Of a DNA stretch of 64,000 nucleotides, positions 17,281 through 26,795 are shown in pieces. The position numbers and the translations under genes are program-made. The notes beneath the pieces were generated by a model, which was not told where the DNA came from, did no database searches, and saw only the letters and a program-made list of their open reading frames with translations. The DNA is from Bacteroidales bacterium (lineage in GTDB: Bacteria; Bacteroidota; Bacteroidia; Bacteroidales; 4484-276): contig JACZJL010000007.1 of the NCBI GenBank assembly GCA_014860585.1, positions 54,542 to 118,541 on the forward strand, in the 5' to 3' direction. Each line of letters begins with the position of its first letter. Position 1 is the first letter of the stretch.

Positions 17281-19290
17281 TCAATGCTCCAAAATCAGGT
17301 ATTTATTCACTCTCGAAATGTTTGCAGGTGAACCAAAAAGGTAAAGCATATCGTCGGGCTCAATCGTTAAAGAAGGATCAATGTAGGTGATATATCTGTT
17401 TTTCCTTCTTATGGCCAGTACCGTGACGTTATAGTGGCTCTTTAATCCGCTTTCAAAGATTGTTTTTCCGACAATCTTATTGTCTTCCTGCTGCACCTCC
17501 AGGGAGGCAATCACCATATCAGGAATTTGCAATTGCAATGGTGAATGAAAGTGTTTTTCACCTCCGGCTTTTAAAAGGAGTTCATAGTTATGTGCCCTGA
17601 TGTTGGTGACAAAAGATTGAATCTGATCAAAAGGGATTAAGTAACGGGTGAGCACTCTGGTGAAAATTTCGATGGAGGTTTCAAATTCTTCCGGGATTAC
17701 TTCATCTGCGCCTAAGCGGAGTGTTTCCTCAATATCCTTTACTGAGCGCGTTCTGACAATAATATGAGCAGTTTCTGTGCTTTCACGAACAGTGGAAATA
17801 ATCTTCTTTGCTTCTTCGGCATCTGAGATAGCGATTACCACTACCCTGGCATCATGGATGTTGACCTGTGCGAGGATATGCTGACTGGATGCATCACCAA
17901 AAACAACCAGGTGATTTTCATTTTTTGCCTTCCCGAAAGCTTCCTGATCAAGTTCGACGATTACCTGCGGGATTCCGGCCTGGCGCGCAGTGCGTGCTAC
18001 ATTTTGACCATTCAGTCCGAACCCTACAATTACCAGGTGATCGTGTAAATTTGTCGGTATCTCAGGAGGCAACTGCTTTTTGCTCTTCTGAAACTTTGTT
18101 AAACGGGCACGAACCCTTTCCGGTAAAGCAGCCCTGACCATCAGGTCGGAGAGGATCTCAGAGTAGCCAATCAGAAAAGGTGTTATCGCCATGGTGAGTA
18201 TTGAGATGACCAGAAAGCTTTGATAGACATCATGGGTAATCAGATCATTCCGAATCCCGATGGTTGAAAGCAAGAATGAAAACTCACCCACCTGAAAAAG
18301 TGTGAAAGCCGCAATGAATGCCGTCCGGACAGTATATTTTTTAATTATAACGGTGAGCACAATAATGATCATTTTAAGTAAAATAACCCCGGTTGTTAAA
18401 AGCAACAGCAACCAAAGATTGTCAAAAAAGTATTGCAAATCAAGCAGCATCCCGACGGAGACAAAAAAGAAGCTGATAAATATTTCGCGGAACGGCAAAA
18501 TGTTGGCAGTTGCCTGATGACTGTAATCCGACTCGGAAATGATCAATCCTGCGAAAAATGCTCCCAGGGCCAGGGACAGGCCGACGGAAGAGGTAAGCCA
18601 GGCGGTTGCAAAGCATAAAACTACCGTAGTGAGGATGAACAATTCCTGACTTCGGCTTTTCACAACATAGAATAAGATTTTTGGCACTACAAACCTGGCA
18701 AGTATAAACAGGAGACCAACAACAAGTATAAATTTTCCAAGCATTAATATCAGCGCTGGAAATGGGTCGCCGCCATTTCCTGCAAGTAGCGGGGTTATCA
18801 GGATCATTGGTACAACAATAAGATCCTGAAATATCAGGATACCCATTGCAATCCTACCTTGTGGAGTTTTCAACTGCCCGCGTTCCCCCAGCATTTTAAG
18901 CACGATGGCTGTGCTGCTTAACGATATCAGGAATCCCATAAAGATGGCCTGTTCTGGCGGCAATCCAAGCCAGTAAGCCCCAAAAGCAGTCAACAGGATG
19001 GTACCTCCCACCTGAAGTGAACCTCCGATCAAAACAGTGTTTTTGATTTTAACCAGTCCTTGGAGCGAAAATTCGATCCCAATCACAAATAATAGGAAAA
19101 TGATGCCCGTTTCGGCAAGTATCTCAACTTCGTGAGAGGCTTTGATTAAGCTAAGTCCATAAGGGCCGGCAACAATTCCTGTTATCAGAAATCCCAGGAT
19201 GGAAGGCATTTTAAAACGCTGGAAAAGTAAAATGATCAGGACTGAAAGCCCTAAGATAATCACTACCTCTTTTAATATCGGTAACTCCAT
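17281..19290 (-). CDS. CPA2 family cation:proton antiporter with RCK (TrkA-N/TrkA-C) domains
   Basis: 669 residues. Residues 1-385 hold about twelve membrane helices of the Na/H exchanger fold (ITGIVAGPYGLSL, SLSSTAIVLKML, GEFSFLLS). A TrkA-N domain follows (about 412-530) with the nucleotide-binding VGFGLNGQNVA, then a TrkA-C domain (about 580-665). This is the KefB/KefC-like layout; such proteins exchange K+ or Na+ for protons under control of NAD(H) or other ligands bound by the RCK part. No ancillary KefF/G gene is adjacent. A minus-strand TACATTTG (19369-19376) is a candidate promoter. Confidence 0.9.
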   Translation of the reverse strand: MELPILKEVVIILGLSVLIILLFQRFKMPSILGFLITGIVAGPYGLSLIKASHEVEILAETGIIFLLFVIGIEFSLQGLVKIKNTVLIGGSLQVGGTILLTAFGAYWLGLPPEQAIFMGFLISLSSTAIVLKMLGERGQLKTPQGRIAMGILIFQDLIVVPMILITPLLAGNGGDPFPALILMLGKFILVVGLLFILARFVVPKILFYVVKSRSQELFILTTVVLCFATAWLTSSVGLSLALGAFFAGLIISESDYSHQATANILPFREIFISFFFVSVGMLLDLQYFFDNLWLLLLLTTGVILLKMIIIVLTVIIKKYTVRTAFIAAFTLFQVGEFSFLLSTIGIRNDLITHDVYQSFLVISILTMAITPFLIGYSEILSDLMVRAALPERVRARLTKFQKSKKQLPPEIPTNLHDHLVIVGFGLNGQNVARTARQAGIPQVIVELDQEAFGKAKNENHLVVFGDASSQHILAQVNIHDARVVVIAISDAEEAKKIISTVRESTETAHIIVRTRSVKDIEETLRLGADEVIPEEFETSIEIFTRVLTRYLIPFDQIQSFVTNIRAHNYELLLKAGGEKHFHSPLQLQIPDMVIASLEVQQEDNKIVGKTIFESGLKSHYNVTVLAIRRKNRYITYIDPSLTIEPDDMLYLFGSPANISRVNKYLILEH

Positions 19291-19368
19291 TCAGCTTATT
19301 GATTTGATGATGGGTGGCAGCATGCACAATTGCGACCCAAAGTATTTCTCATAAAAGTATGATGGCAG

Positions 19369-19376
19369 CAAATGTA
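19369..19376 (-). promoter_or_regulatory. -7 promoter element (TACATTTG) for the antiporter gene
   Basis: Minus-strand TACATTTGC, about 79 bases upstream of the ATG at 19290; possible TTG 17 bases further upstream. Confidence 0.5.
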
Positions 19377-19459
19377 TCAAAATTTCCCCACAACAAAAAA
19401 CTCCGGCCGCAATCACGACCGGAGTCCATCAAGAAGGTGTTTAATCTAAAAAACGAATA

Positions 19460-19846
19460 CTACTTTGTCAACTTCAGCTTGTGAACTTCGCTCGATCCAT
19501 CGGTGGATTTCCAGGATTGGCTTTTCCTTTTATTTTCCATCACGATCCATGTTTTTGAAAATTCGGAATCTTCACCCTCGATAGTAACTATGTTTTCCTC
19601 CAGGGTCCAGGTAAAGGGCAGTTTATCTTCCATCAGAATTCCCATAATAGAATAGCTGATGTCTTTTGTTCCATTTCCGCTTTTTTCAAAGGTAATGGTG
19701 CCGATATTTGAAAGCACTGCCCCTTGTTTACCCTTTGTACTCTCTTCGTAGCTTGCGATGTTCCAAGTTCCGATAATCTTTTCCGAGCATGATGCCAGTG
19801 AAACCAGAATCATAAGCACAGCTGCAACTTTTAGTGTTTTTGTCAT
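19460..19846 (-). CDS. Small lipocalin-like lipoprotein
   Basis: 128 residues with lipobox SLASC (Cys20) after a hydrophobic signal. The mature part starts EKIIGTWNIASYEES and continues as alternating strands with FTWTLEENIVTIEG, the pattern of short lipocalin-like (DUF4923/DUF5004-type) lipoproteins of Bacteroidota, in which a GTW motif opens the barrel. Function unknown. It lies between the antiporter and tsaD on the same strand, separated from both by more than 90 bases. Confidence 0.7.
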   Translation of the reverse strand: MTKTLKVAAVLMILVSLASCSEKIIGTWNIASYEESTKGKQGAVLSNIGTITFEKSGNGTKDISYSIMGILMEDKLPFTWTLEENIVTIEGEDSEFSKTWIVMENKRKSQSWKSTDGSSEVHKLKLTK

Positions 19847-19937
19847 AATTATTGATTTTTTTACAAAGTAAATGCAAATTTTCTAACCCTTATTTAAAAG
19901 AACAAGACAATCTCACTTCATTTTTGTCCTAACTTCC

Positions 19938-20954
19938 TCAAATTCCTCCCCGGGCATACGGTGCAGCCTTTTGGTCGGTGAATTGGTTTTTGATAAATTT
20001 GAAATACCCTGTCATGGCAATCATGGCAGCATTATCGGTTGTAAACTGGAATTGTGGAATGTAGGTGTTCCAGTTCCAGGTTTGTCGTGCATCAATCAAA
20101 GCTTTACGCAGCCCTGAATTAGCTGATACTCCGCCGGCAATCGCCACCTCGCTGATATGATAGTAGTCGGCTGCCATCTTAAGTTTTTTCATCAGGATTC
20201 TTATGATTGTAGCTTGCAGCGAAGCACTCAGGTGGTGTTTATTTTGTTCGATAAAATCCGGATTTGTTTTCAGTTGGTCTCTTAAAAAGTAGAGAAACGA
20301 AGTTTTCAACCCGCTGAAGCTGTAGTTGTATCCAGCAACCTGTGGTTCGGGAAAGTGAAATATCTCCGGATCGCCTTCCTGAGACAGTTTATCCACGACA
20401 GGGCCTCCGGGGTAGGGCAGACTCATTATTTTAGCGGCTTTGTCGAAGGTTTCTCCGGCAGCGTCGTCAATGGTCTGACCAATAATCTCCATATCAAAAT
20501 GATCTCTGACTACTACGATTTGTGTATGCCCTCCTGATACCGTCAGGCAGAGAAAAGGGAATTCAGGGTCTTTTTTTATTTCACCGGGCAAATGGATGAA
20601 ATGAGCCAGGATGTGAGCCATCATATGATCCACTTCAATGAGCGGAATATCCAGCCCGAGCGAAAATGCCTTGGCGAACGAGGTACCGACAAGCAATGAA
20701 CCAAGGAGTCCCGGGCCACGTGTGAAAGCAACGGCATCAATCTCATTTTTTGAGATTCCTGCCACCGACAGGGCTTCATGAATCACCGGAATGATGTTTT
20801 GCTGATGTGCCCGGGAAGCAAGTTCGGGTACCACACCGCCAAATTTCTGATGAACGTTCTGATTGGCGGTGACGTTTGACAGTACAACATTGTTGCGCAG
20901 GACAGCCGCCGAGGTGTCGTCGCAGGAGGATTCAATTCCAAGGATTATTGCCAT
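19938..20954 (-). CDS. tsaD: tRNA N6-adenosine threonylcarbamoyltransferase TsaD
   Basis: 338 residues. Begins MAIILGIESSCDDTSAA as in all TsaD proteins. The metal ligands are H110 and H114 (VDHMMAH), and the nucleotide-binding core shows GGVVPELASRAH, GPGLLGSLLVG, LTVSGGHTQ and GGVSANSGLR. With TsaB, TsaC and TsaE it makes t6A37 in ANN-decoding tRNAs. It lies 32 bases downstream of tamB on the same strand and may be cotranscribed. Length and motifs are normal. Confidence 0.97.
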   Translation of the reverse strand: MAIILGIESSCDDTSAAVLRNNVVLSNVTANQNVHQKFGGVVPELASRAHQQNIIPVIHEALSVAGISKNEIDAVAFTRGPGLLGSLLVGTSFAKAFSLGLDIPLIEVDHMMAHILAHFIHLPGEIKKDPEFPFLCLTVSGGHTQIVVVRDHFDMEIIGQTIDDAAGETFDKAAKIMSLPYPGGPVVDKLSQEGDPEIFHFPEPQVAGYNYSFSGLKTSFLYFLRDQLKTNPDFIEQNKHHLSASLQATIIRILMKKLKMAADYYHISEVAIAGGVSANSGLRKALIDARQTWNWNTYIPQFQFTTDNAAMIAMTGYFKFIKNQFTDQKAAPYARGGI

Positions 20955-20986
20955 ACAAATGAGTGAATTTTTTGCAAAAATACGGA

Positions 20987-23900
20987 TTAATCATCATCGC
21001 GCCGGGCTGATTCAAGAACGGCCTCATCATTGGTCTTATCCTCATTTGAATCTGAGGTGTTTCCCCTTTTAGACGAATCCCCGAAAAGGTCGCCAAAACG
21101 TTCGAATTCGCGACGATAAAACACGCCGACACCCTGGGTGTAGGGAGCATTGTTCTCGATAATGGACAGGTTGTTCGTGCGATTAAAGGCTTTTACCCTG
21201 AACCGGCCATCCTGTGTGATTTTATATTCCACGCTGATATCACCGACAACACTGCTTGTATTTTGTGCTGCTGAGGTTCCTCTCACTCCGAAATTACCAT
21301 CGATCAAAAGCCTGTCGTTAAAAAGTTGTGTACGAAGTGCCACCTCAATCTCCTCTTCGGTGAGTTGGGAACCGGGCTGGTATTTGATGCCGATGTCGAA
21401 ATCTTTACTGATTTTTGAGAGCATATTGCTCAACTGGTTGGAAAGCAACTTAAAGCTGGTGGCGCCTATATTTGGGCTGCTTGAAGTATAGCTGAAACTG
21501 TTAAGCAGCAAAAGTGAAAGAATTTGCTGGCTCATCACCGATTGGTCTGTAGTGTCAAGGGAGGCAAAAATGATCTCCTTGGTACTTTCGGGAACATTTA
21601 CAAAATCCATCGAAAAACGTATGTCGGGATTAAAGAGATCGTTCTGAAGGTTAATGACGCACAACACCTCCACACGTGTATTGTAAATGGCCGATGAATC
21701 TGTTTGAAACTGCAACCCTGCCAGGCTGGTTTTTACACTATGAACGGCCTGGATGTTAACTTCTGCTTCATAAGGATCGCCTCTCCAGCTGATTTTGCTA
21801 CCCTGGTTGATTTGAAAATCGCGGCCAATAAGATTTTCAAAAGTGAACCTGAATGTTCCTTTTGAAATTTCGTAATCGCCGTAAATGAAGAAATCGCCCC
21901 GCTTATTGATGTTCAGAAAGATATTTCCGGTCCCAACCCCTTCGATGTTACCGATGGTATTGGGAAGGAATATCTCAATTTCGGCATTTTGCGTAACATC
22001 CAAATCCAGGTTGATTTCCAGTCCTTTCAGGTTCACATTGTAGGCATTTTCAGTTTTTTCTTCATTTTCGCCCGTATTTCTGAAAATGATGAACTCGTTT
22101 TCCGAAACGCTGATCCCTGAGTTGATCGGAATTTTGATTTCTGTTCCATTGTCAGTGCGGGCAATGATGTTCATCATCAGGTCATCAATCGGCCCTTTCA
22201 GTGTAAAAACTCCTGAGGCTATGGCATTTCCGAAAAACAGATCGTTATCCTGAGAAGTAGTATTCAATACTTTGAAATTGTCGTGCGAGATGGTCAGGTC
22301 GAGTTCAAAATCCCTGAAATAGTTATGCCGGATGTTGCCGTAACAGGTGGCAGTTTTCCCTCTCATATCATTTAAGGTCAGGGCATTAAGGTTAACAAAA
22401 TTCTCTTGTATGTCAACTGTACCGGATAACGAATAGTAAGTATTCAGGTAGTTGATCAGGAATTGAGTACGCATAAGACTTAGTTTGCCATCGAACACAG
22501 GTTTGTCGTATGTACCTCCTATTTTCAGGTTTCCACTTGCAAGGCTTTCCCGGTTAATCTTCGCATAATCTTTAATAAATGGATTAAAAAGTTGAATGCC
22601 AAGATTGTTTAACCGGGCATCCAAATCAAAGTTTATATCATCCCTTGTAGGGTAATATTTGCCTGAAAGTGATAACACCTGCCCAATTCCGACATTTCCT
22701 TTTTTATTGATCTGAAGTTCAACCGACAATGCACGCTCAGGGTCATTCCACCAGGTGTCCAGGTTGAGAACACCCAGTTCTTCCCCGTTAAGGAAAAGAT
22801 CATTCAGGTTGATATCAATGATGAAATTGGGTTTTCCGAATAAGCCGGTGATGGTGGCGGCGCCATTCAGAATTCCATCTACATCCAGTTGTGTCGTGGT
22901 TAGCAGTTGATCAAAGTTATTGATGTTGATTTGCTGAAAAACCAGTTTGAGGCTGTCTGTTTCACTTTTCGACAGGGCGCCTTCGATCCCTAGTTTCGAA
23001 CTGTTGCTGTAAAAATCTACATCATGAAAGACCAACACTCCCTGGTCAATCAGGATAGAATTCCCGGGTACGATATTCCATTTCTGGTTGTCAATCAACA
23101 TGCTTAATTGTGACAAATGGTTTTTTAGCCGGTTGACATCTTCAATCACCACCATGCCAAGTATGTCCCCGGTATTTCTTTGTTCATTTGACAGATCATT
23201 CCAGGTTAAATCATAATAGAGTGAATCCGCGTGGAACTGAGTGATAAATTTCAGGCTGTCAATTCCAATTCCGTTTGGCGTTTGCCTGGTGGGTTCACTA
23301 AACAGTACTTTTTGTGCCGTAATGTCGAGGTAAAAAAGGCTGTCATCTGATGAGGTTGCAATCCTTCCATCAATAAATCTGGCTGATGAAAAAACCAGAT
23401 AATCGGTACAAAACTCAAGATCAAATTTTTTATCCCCTGAATGAAATAGCCCTTGCAATATGGATTTTGGGGCAATGGATATGTTGGGGAGAAACAGATC
23501 TGTCAAAGGATCTATGTTTTTAAACCCAACCCAAAAATCGATTACCTGGGTTGATCCATTTATGGTAATGTTATTTATTACCTGAGGGAGAATGTCTGAA
23601 TAGTTCCTGACGTAATTTGCCACAGCACCGGGTATTGAAGAAAATTGGTATTCCCCCTGGAAACTGGCATCTAACATATCCGAAACGATATTGAGTGAAC
23701 GGATGCCATCGTTGGCTGTGGAAGTGGTGATGATCAGGCTATCGAGCGACAGTACCTGGCCGCCCTCAGTGTAAAGGGTGCTGTCAACCCGCATTCTTCC
23801 TGATATTTCATCCAGTCTTATTCCTGTGAAATTGATATCGAGATGTGTTGCCAGTGTTGAAATGGAGTTCCGTTCTGATAATTTCAGCCTGAACAAGTCA

Positions 23901-25438
23901 GCATGACGGATGTTGGCTTTGAAATTAAAGACCGGGTTCTGCTGGTTCAGGTCAACCAGTCCGTTGAACGAAAAGTCGAGGTTATCATCTTGCATTGCCA
24001 AAAAACCCTCAAACATTTGCTGGTTGAAATTCCCGTCAATACTGATGTTTTTATAATCATACCCTTTTATATTCAATGATGTAATCGCCCCATTGGTTGT
24101 CAGGTCGATGGTTTTTTGAGTAATTCCCTTCCCGTCAACATCAAGGTAAAAACTGGATTCACCTAAGATTGTTTCCATTCCCAGAAGTTTTCCGATATTG
24201 AACCGTTGAGCCTTGAGCGTTCCGGTGTAGGCAATATCGTTTTGCGCACCCGTTGTCCTGACAGTTAAGTCAGTGCCTATTTGGCCGAGTTTACTTTTTA
24301 TATTCAATCGTGAAATAAAACTGTTGTAAAAACCGGTGTAGGTCCCTGAAACGTTAATTACACCGGCCGTCGTCAAGAGTTCGGGTATAGGTATGGCGCC
24401 GCTATCGCCCGGCAATGCAAATGACCGGACATCAAAGGCATCGGTGGTAAATCGCTCGATGTCGGCAACAACAAATGTTTTGAATATATCCGGCAATCCG
24501 GCCATTTCAACCGACCCTCTGAAAACAGTGTTCTTTCCATAACTTACATCCAGGTGTTCACCATGAAGGTCAGCCACTGTTCCCGTTATCTTGCCACTCA
24601 GATTTATAAAATCTGTCATCGTGAACATCACCGGGGCAAAATAGCCTATATTGCTCATATCGAGTGTGGTCGGACGAAAGTTGCCATGCATTTTAACCTG
24701 GTTTATGAAGTCGTTAAAAGCCAGCATATTTTCGTATTCAAACAGCAAATCGAGGTCGAGACTTGAGTTGTTGACTTCAGCCTTCATCTTCTCAACCGAT
24801 AGTTCAACCGGACTAAACCTGACAATCCCTGAAAATGATTTTAAATCGAATCCGCTTCTTTCAGTGAAATTTATATTTTTAATCCCGACGCTTATCGTAT
24901 CTCTGTCAATAACAAGGTCGTTGGCCTTAACCCGGATACCAACCAGTTCAACATTATCAAAGTCAACTCCTGCATAGCTTTCATATTTCCTGGTTTCGTT
25001 CAGGTAAGAAAAAGCAGCATCCTCAACTTCCAGGTTTTTAACCTTCAATTTCCATGGATTTGCCTTTTTGTTTACCGATAATGAATCTTCCGTTTTTGAT
25101 TGGAAATTTTGCAGGAAATAGGCCAGGTTGTTCAGTTCATCCTCCTGATGTTTGTGGAGGCGGAACGCTGATTGTTTAATGCTCACACTCCTAAAGGTGA
25201 TCGTTCGGTTTTTTCTGTTTATCCCCGAAAGGAAAAACTCAAGCCTGCCAACTTCCAACATGATGTCGCCATGTTCATCATAGATGTTTAAATTCCGAAG
25301 CAGGAAAGCACCCTTGTAGCTCAGGCTGATTTCACTGACGCTGACTTCTGTGCCAATCCATCGGGTAAGCCAGGCAGCGGCATATCTTGAAGTCAACGTT
25401 TGCACCTGGGGGTTACTTAAAAGCAGTATAGTTACCAA
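20987..25438 (-). CDS. tamB: TamB-family inner-membrane/periplasmic assembly protein (DUF490)
   Basis: 1483 residues from a TTG at 25438, the first standard start codon in frame. The protein is nearly all beta strand (AsmA/TamB-like lipid-transfer groove) and ends with the DUF490 domain (about 1000-1450: EIFLPNTIGNIEGVGTGNI, DYEISKGTFRFTFENLIGRDF). It is thought to move phospholipids or assist outer-membrane protein assembly. The frame stays open upstream to about 25494 and encodes a good membrane anchor (ILKRIFHSIVYLFTLLFSFQ) without ATG, GTG or TTG, so the real N-terminus is probably longer or uses a rare start. The final segment is acidic and low-complexity. tsaD follows closely. Confidence 0.85.
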   Translation of the reverse strand: MVTILLLSNPQVQTLTSRYAAAWLTRWIGTEVSVSEISLSYKGAFLLRNLNIYDEHGDIMLEVGRLEFFLSGINRKNRTITFRSVSIKQSAFRLHKHQEDELNNLAYFLQNFQSKTEDSLSVNKKANPWKLKVKNLEVEDAAFSYLNETRKYESYAGVDFDNVELVGIRVKANDLVIDRDTISVGIKNINFTERSGFDLKSFSGIVRFSPVELSVEKMKAEVNNSSLDLDLLFEYENMLAFNDFINQVKMHGNFRPTTLDMSNIGYFAPVMFTMTDFINLSGKITGTVADLHGEHLDVSYGKNTVFRGSVEMAGLPDIFKTFVVADIERFTTDAFDVRSFALPGDSGAIPIPELLTTAGVINVSGTYTGFYNSFISRLNIKSKLGQIGTDLTVRTTGAQNDIAYTGTLKAQRFNIGKLLGMETILGESSFYLDVDGKGITQKTIDLTTNGAITSLNIKGYDYKNISIDGNFNQQMFEGFLAMQDDNLDFSFNGLVDLNQQNPVFNFKANIRHADLFRLKLSERNSISTLATHLDINFTGIRLDEISGRMRVDSTLYTEGGQVLSLDSLIITTSTANDGIRSLNIVSDMLDASFQGEYQFSSIPGAVANYVRNYSDILPQVINNITINGSTQVIDFWVGFKNIDPLTDLFLPNISIAPKSILQGLFHSGDKKFDLEFCTDYLVFSSARFIDGRIATSSDDSLFYLDITAQKVLFSEPTRQTPNGIGIDSLKFITQFHADSLYYDLTWNDLSNEQRNTGDILGMVVIEDVNRLKNHLSQLSMLIDNQKWNIVPGNSILIDQGVLVFHDVDFYSNSSKLGIEGALSKSETDSLKLVFQQININNFDQLLTTTQLDVDGILNGAATITGLFGKPNFIIDINLNDLFLNGEELGVLNLDTWWNDPERALSVELQINKKGNVGIGQVLSLSGKYYPTRDDINFDLDARLNNLGIQLFNPFIKDYAKINRESLASGNLKIGGTYDKPVFDGKLSLMRTQFLINYLNTYYSLSGTVDIQENFVNLNALTLNDMRGKTATCYGNIRHNYFRDFELDLTISHDNFKVLNTTSQDNDLFFGNAIASGVFTLKGPIDDLMMNIIARTDNGTEIKIPINSGISVSENEFIIFRNTGENEEKTENAYNVNLKGLEINLDLDVTQNAEIEIFLPNTIGNIEGVGTGNIFLNINKRGDFFIYGDYEISKGTFRFTFENLIGRDFQINQGSKISWRGDPYEAEVNIQAVHSVKTSLAGLQFQTDSSAIYNTRVEVLCVINLQNDLFNPDIRFSMDFVNVPESTKEIIFASLDTTDQSVMSQQILSLLLLNSFSYTSSSPNIGATSFKLLSNQLSNMLSKISKDFDIGIKYQPGSQLTEEEIEVALRTQLFNDRLLIDGNFGVRGTSAAQNTSSVVGDISVEYKITQDGRFRVKAFNRTNNLSIIENNAPYTQGVGVFYRREFERFGDLFGDSSKRGNTSDSNEDKTNDEAVLESARRDDD

Positions 25439-25584
25439 CTGAAAAGAAAACAGTAAGGTAAAAAGATAAACGATGCTATGAAAAATGCGTTTTAAGATAA
25501 CTGTCCGGATTTGATGAGTGAATTAAAATAACCACAACTGATGCCAACTTCCAGGCGATTTCAGAATTAATAACAACTTTTTTG

Positions 25585-25592
25585 CAAAAATA
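25585..25592 (-). promoter_or_regulatory. -7 promoter element (TATTTTTG) upstream of tamB
   Basis: Minus-strand TATTTTTGCA lies about 147 bases upstream of the TTG, leaving room for the open N-terminal extension inside the transcript. Confidence 0.45.
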
Positions 25593-25682
25593 TGATTGTT
25601 TATGGTAAATTCGCAGATTGTTTTCAGACGAAATTGACCTTGACGGGTTTTTTTTAACAAAATTCATTAAAAGCCTCATTTT

Positions 25683-26792
25683 ATGAAAATTACAACACGC
25701 TTTTCGGTTATGCTGAATCAATTTGCTTTTACCCTGGTTCTGGGTTTGGCTTTCAACACAATGGCCTTTTCGCAAATCACCATCACCAGCAACGATATGC
25801 CATCGCCCAACGACACCGTGAGGAAAAGCCAGGCGCTCACTACCGGAGGAATTGATTATACAGTTACCGGGACCAATCATGTGTGGGATTTTTCCACCCT
25901 GGAACCATTAACCCAGACCGTCGATACCTTTGTTACGGTAAATTCGGTGCCCTTTCTTTACCAGTTGGTGTTTATCCCGAATATTGTGGCCAATGTTGCG
26001 CAAAAGTTCAGTGAGATTGATACCATTCCTGATCTTCCGATCACCGATCCTTTCCGGTTTTTTAGAAAAACCACAAACACATACAACGATGTTGGATACG
26101 CTATATCAGTGAGTGGCATTCCCATTCCTGTGCGTCTTAACCCTGCTGATGTCATTTACAAACTACCCCTGGCCTATGGCAACCTCGATTCGAGCAATGC
26201 AAGCGGCCAGTTGGGAGTTCCGGGATTTGGGTACATCGGTATTCAGCGAAAGCGGGTTAACCAGGTGGACGGTTGGGGTTCTCTAACCACCCCTTTCGGT
26301 ACTTATGACGTATTGAGGCTGAAGTCAACAGTTTACGAAACCGATTCCATTTATCTCGATACATTGAATTTCGGGACTACAATCGAACGAACCTATATCG
26401 AATACAAGTGGCTGGCCAACGGGCATAAGGCGCCGCTGTTGCAGGTAACTGAGGAAGGGCCTCTGGTTCAGGTAGCTTACAAAGACTACATCCTCGACCC
26501 AACGGTGAGCGTCGGCCATGCAATGCTACCCGAAGCCAGTATTTCCATCTCACCAAACCCGTTTACGGATTATGCTGTAGTAAGTGTCATTATTGAAAGA
26601 TCATCGAAAATCACTATTTCGTTAGTCAACCTGACCGGCGTAGAAGTTTACACAGTCTATGACGGGCAACTGCCTGAAGGAAAGCATTTTTTCACCTTGA
26701 ATGTTGCTGGGAAAGGCCTGCCGAAAGCCACTTACCTTCTTAATGTGGAAAACGACGGAATATCGACCTACAGGAAAGTTATTATTCATTAA
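25683..26792 (+). CDS. Secreted protein with C-terminal type IX secretion signal
   Basis: 369 residues. Signal peptide ending near MAFSQ. The middle 250 residues are strand-rich with no family I recognise. The last 80 residues are a type A T9SS sorting domain: SISPNPFTDYAVV, then short strands and a terminal KATYLLNVENDGISTYRKVIIH-type strand ending in Lys-Val-Ile. The protein should be exported by Sec, crossed over the outer membrane by T9SS and attached to the surface or released. Its stop is only three bases from the start of the helicase gene, an unusual pairing of a secreted protein with a DNA repair enzyme. Confidence 0.8.
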   Translation: MKITTRFSVMLNQFAFTLVLGLAFNTMAFSQITITSNDMPSPNDTVRKSQALTTGGIDYTVTGTNHVWDFSTLEPLTQTVDTFVTVNSVPFLYQLVFIPNIVANVAQKFSEIDTIPDLPITDPFRFFRKTTNTYNDVGYAISVSGIPIPVRLNPADVIYKLPLAYGNLDSSNASGQLGVPGFGYIGIQRKRVNQVDGWGSLTTPFGTYDVLRLKSTVYETDSIYLDTLNFGTTIERTYIEYKWLANGHKAPLLQVTEEGPLVQVAYKDYILDPTVSVGHAMLPEASISISPNPFTDYAVVSVIIERSSKITISLVNLTGVEVYTVYDGQLPEGKHFFTLNVAGKGLPKATYLLNVENDGISTYRKVIIH

Positions 26793-26795
26793 CCA

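Noticed and set aside
25476..25880. Minus-strand 134-codon frame over the 25.7-kb intergenic region
   Set aside because: It crosses the start of the T9SS cargo gene and the tamB promoter and has no coding-like composition.
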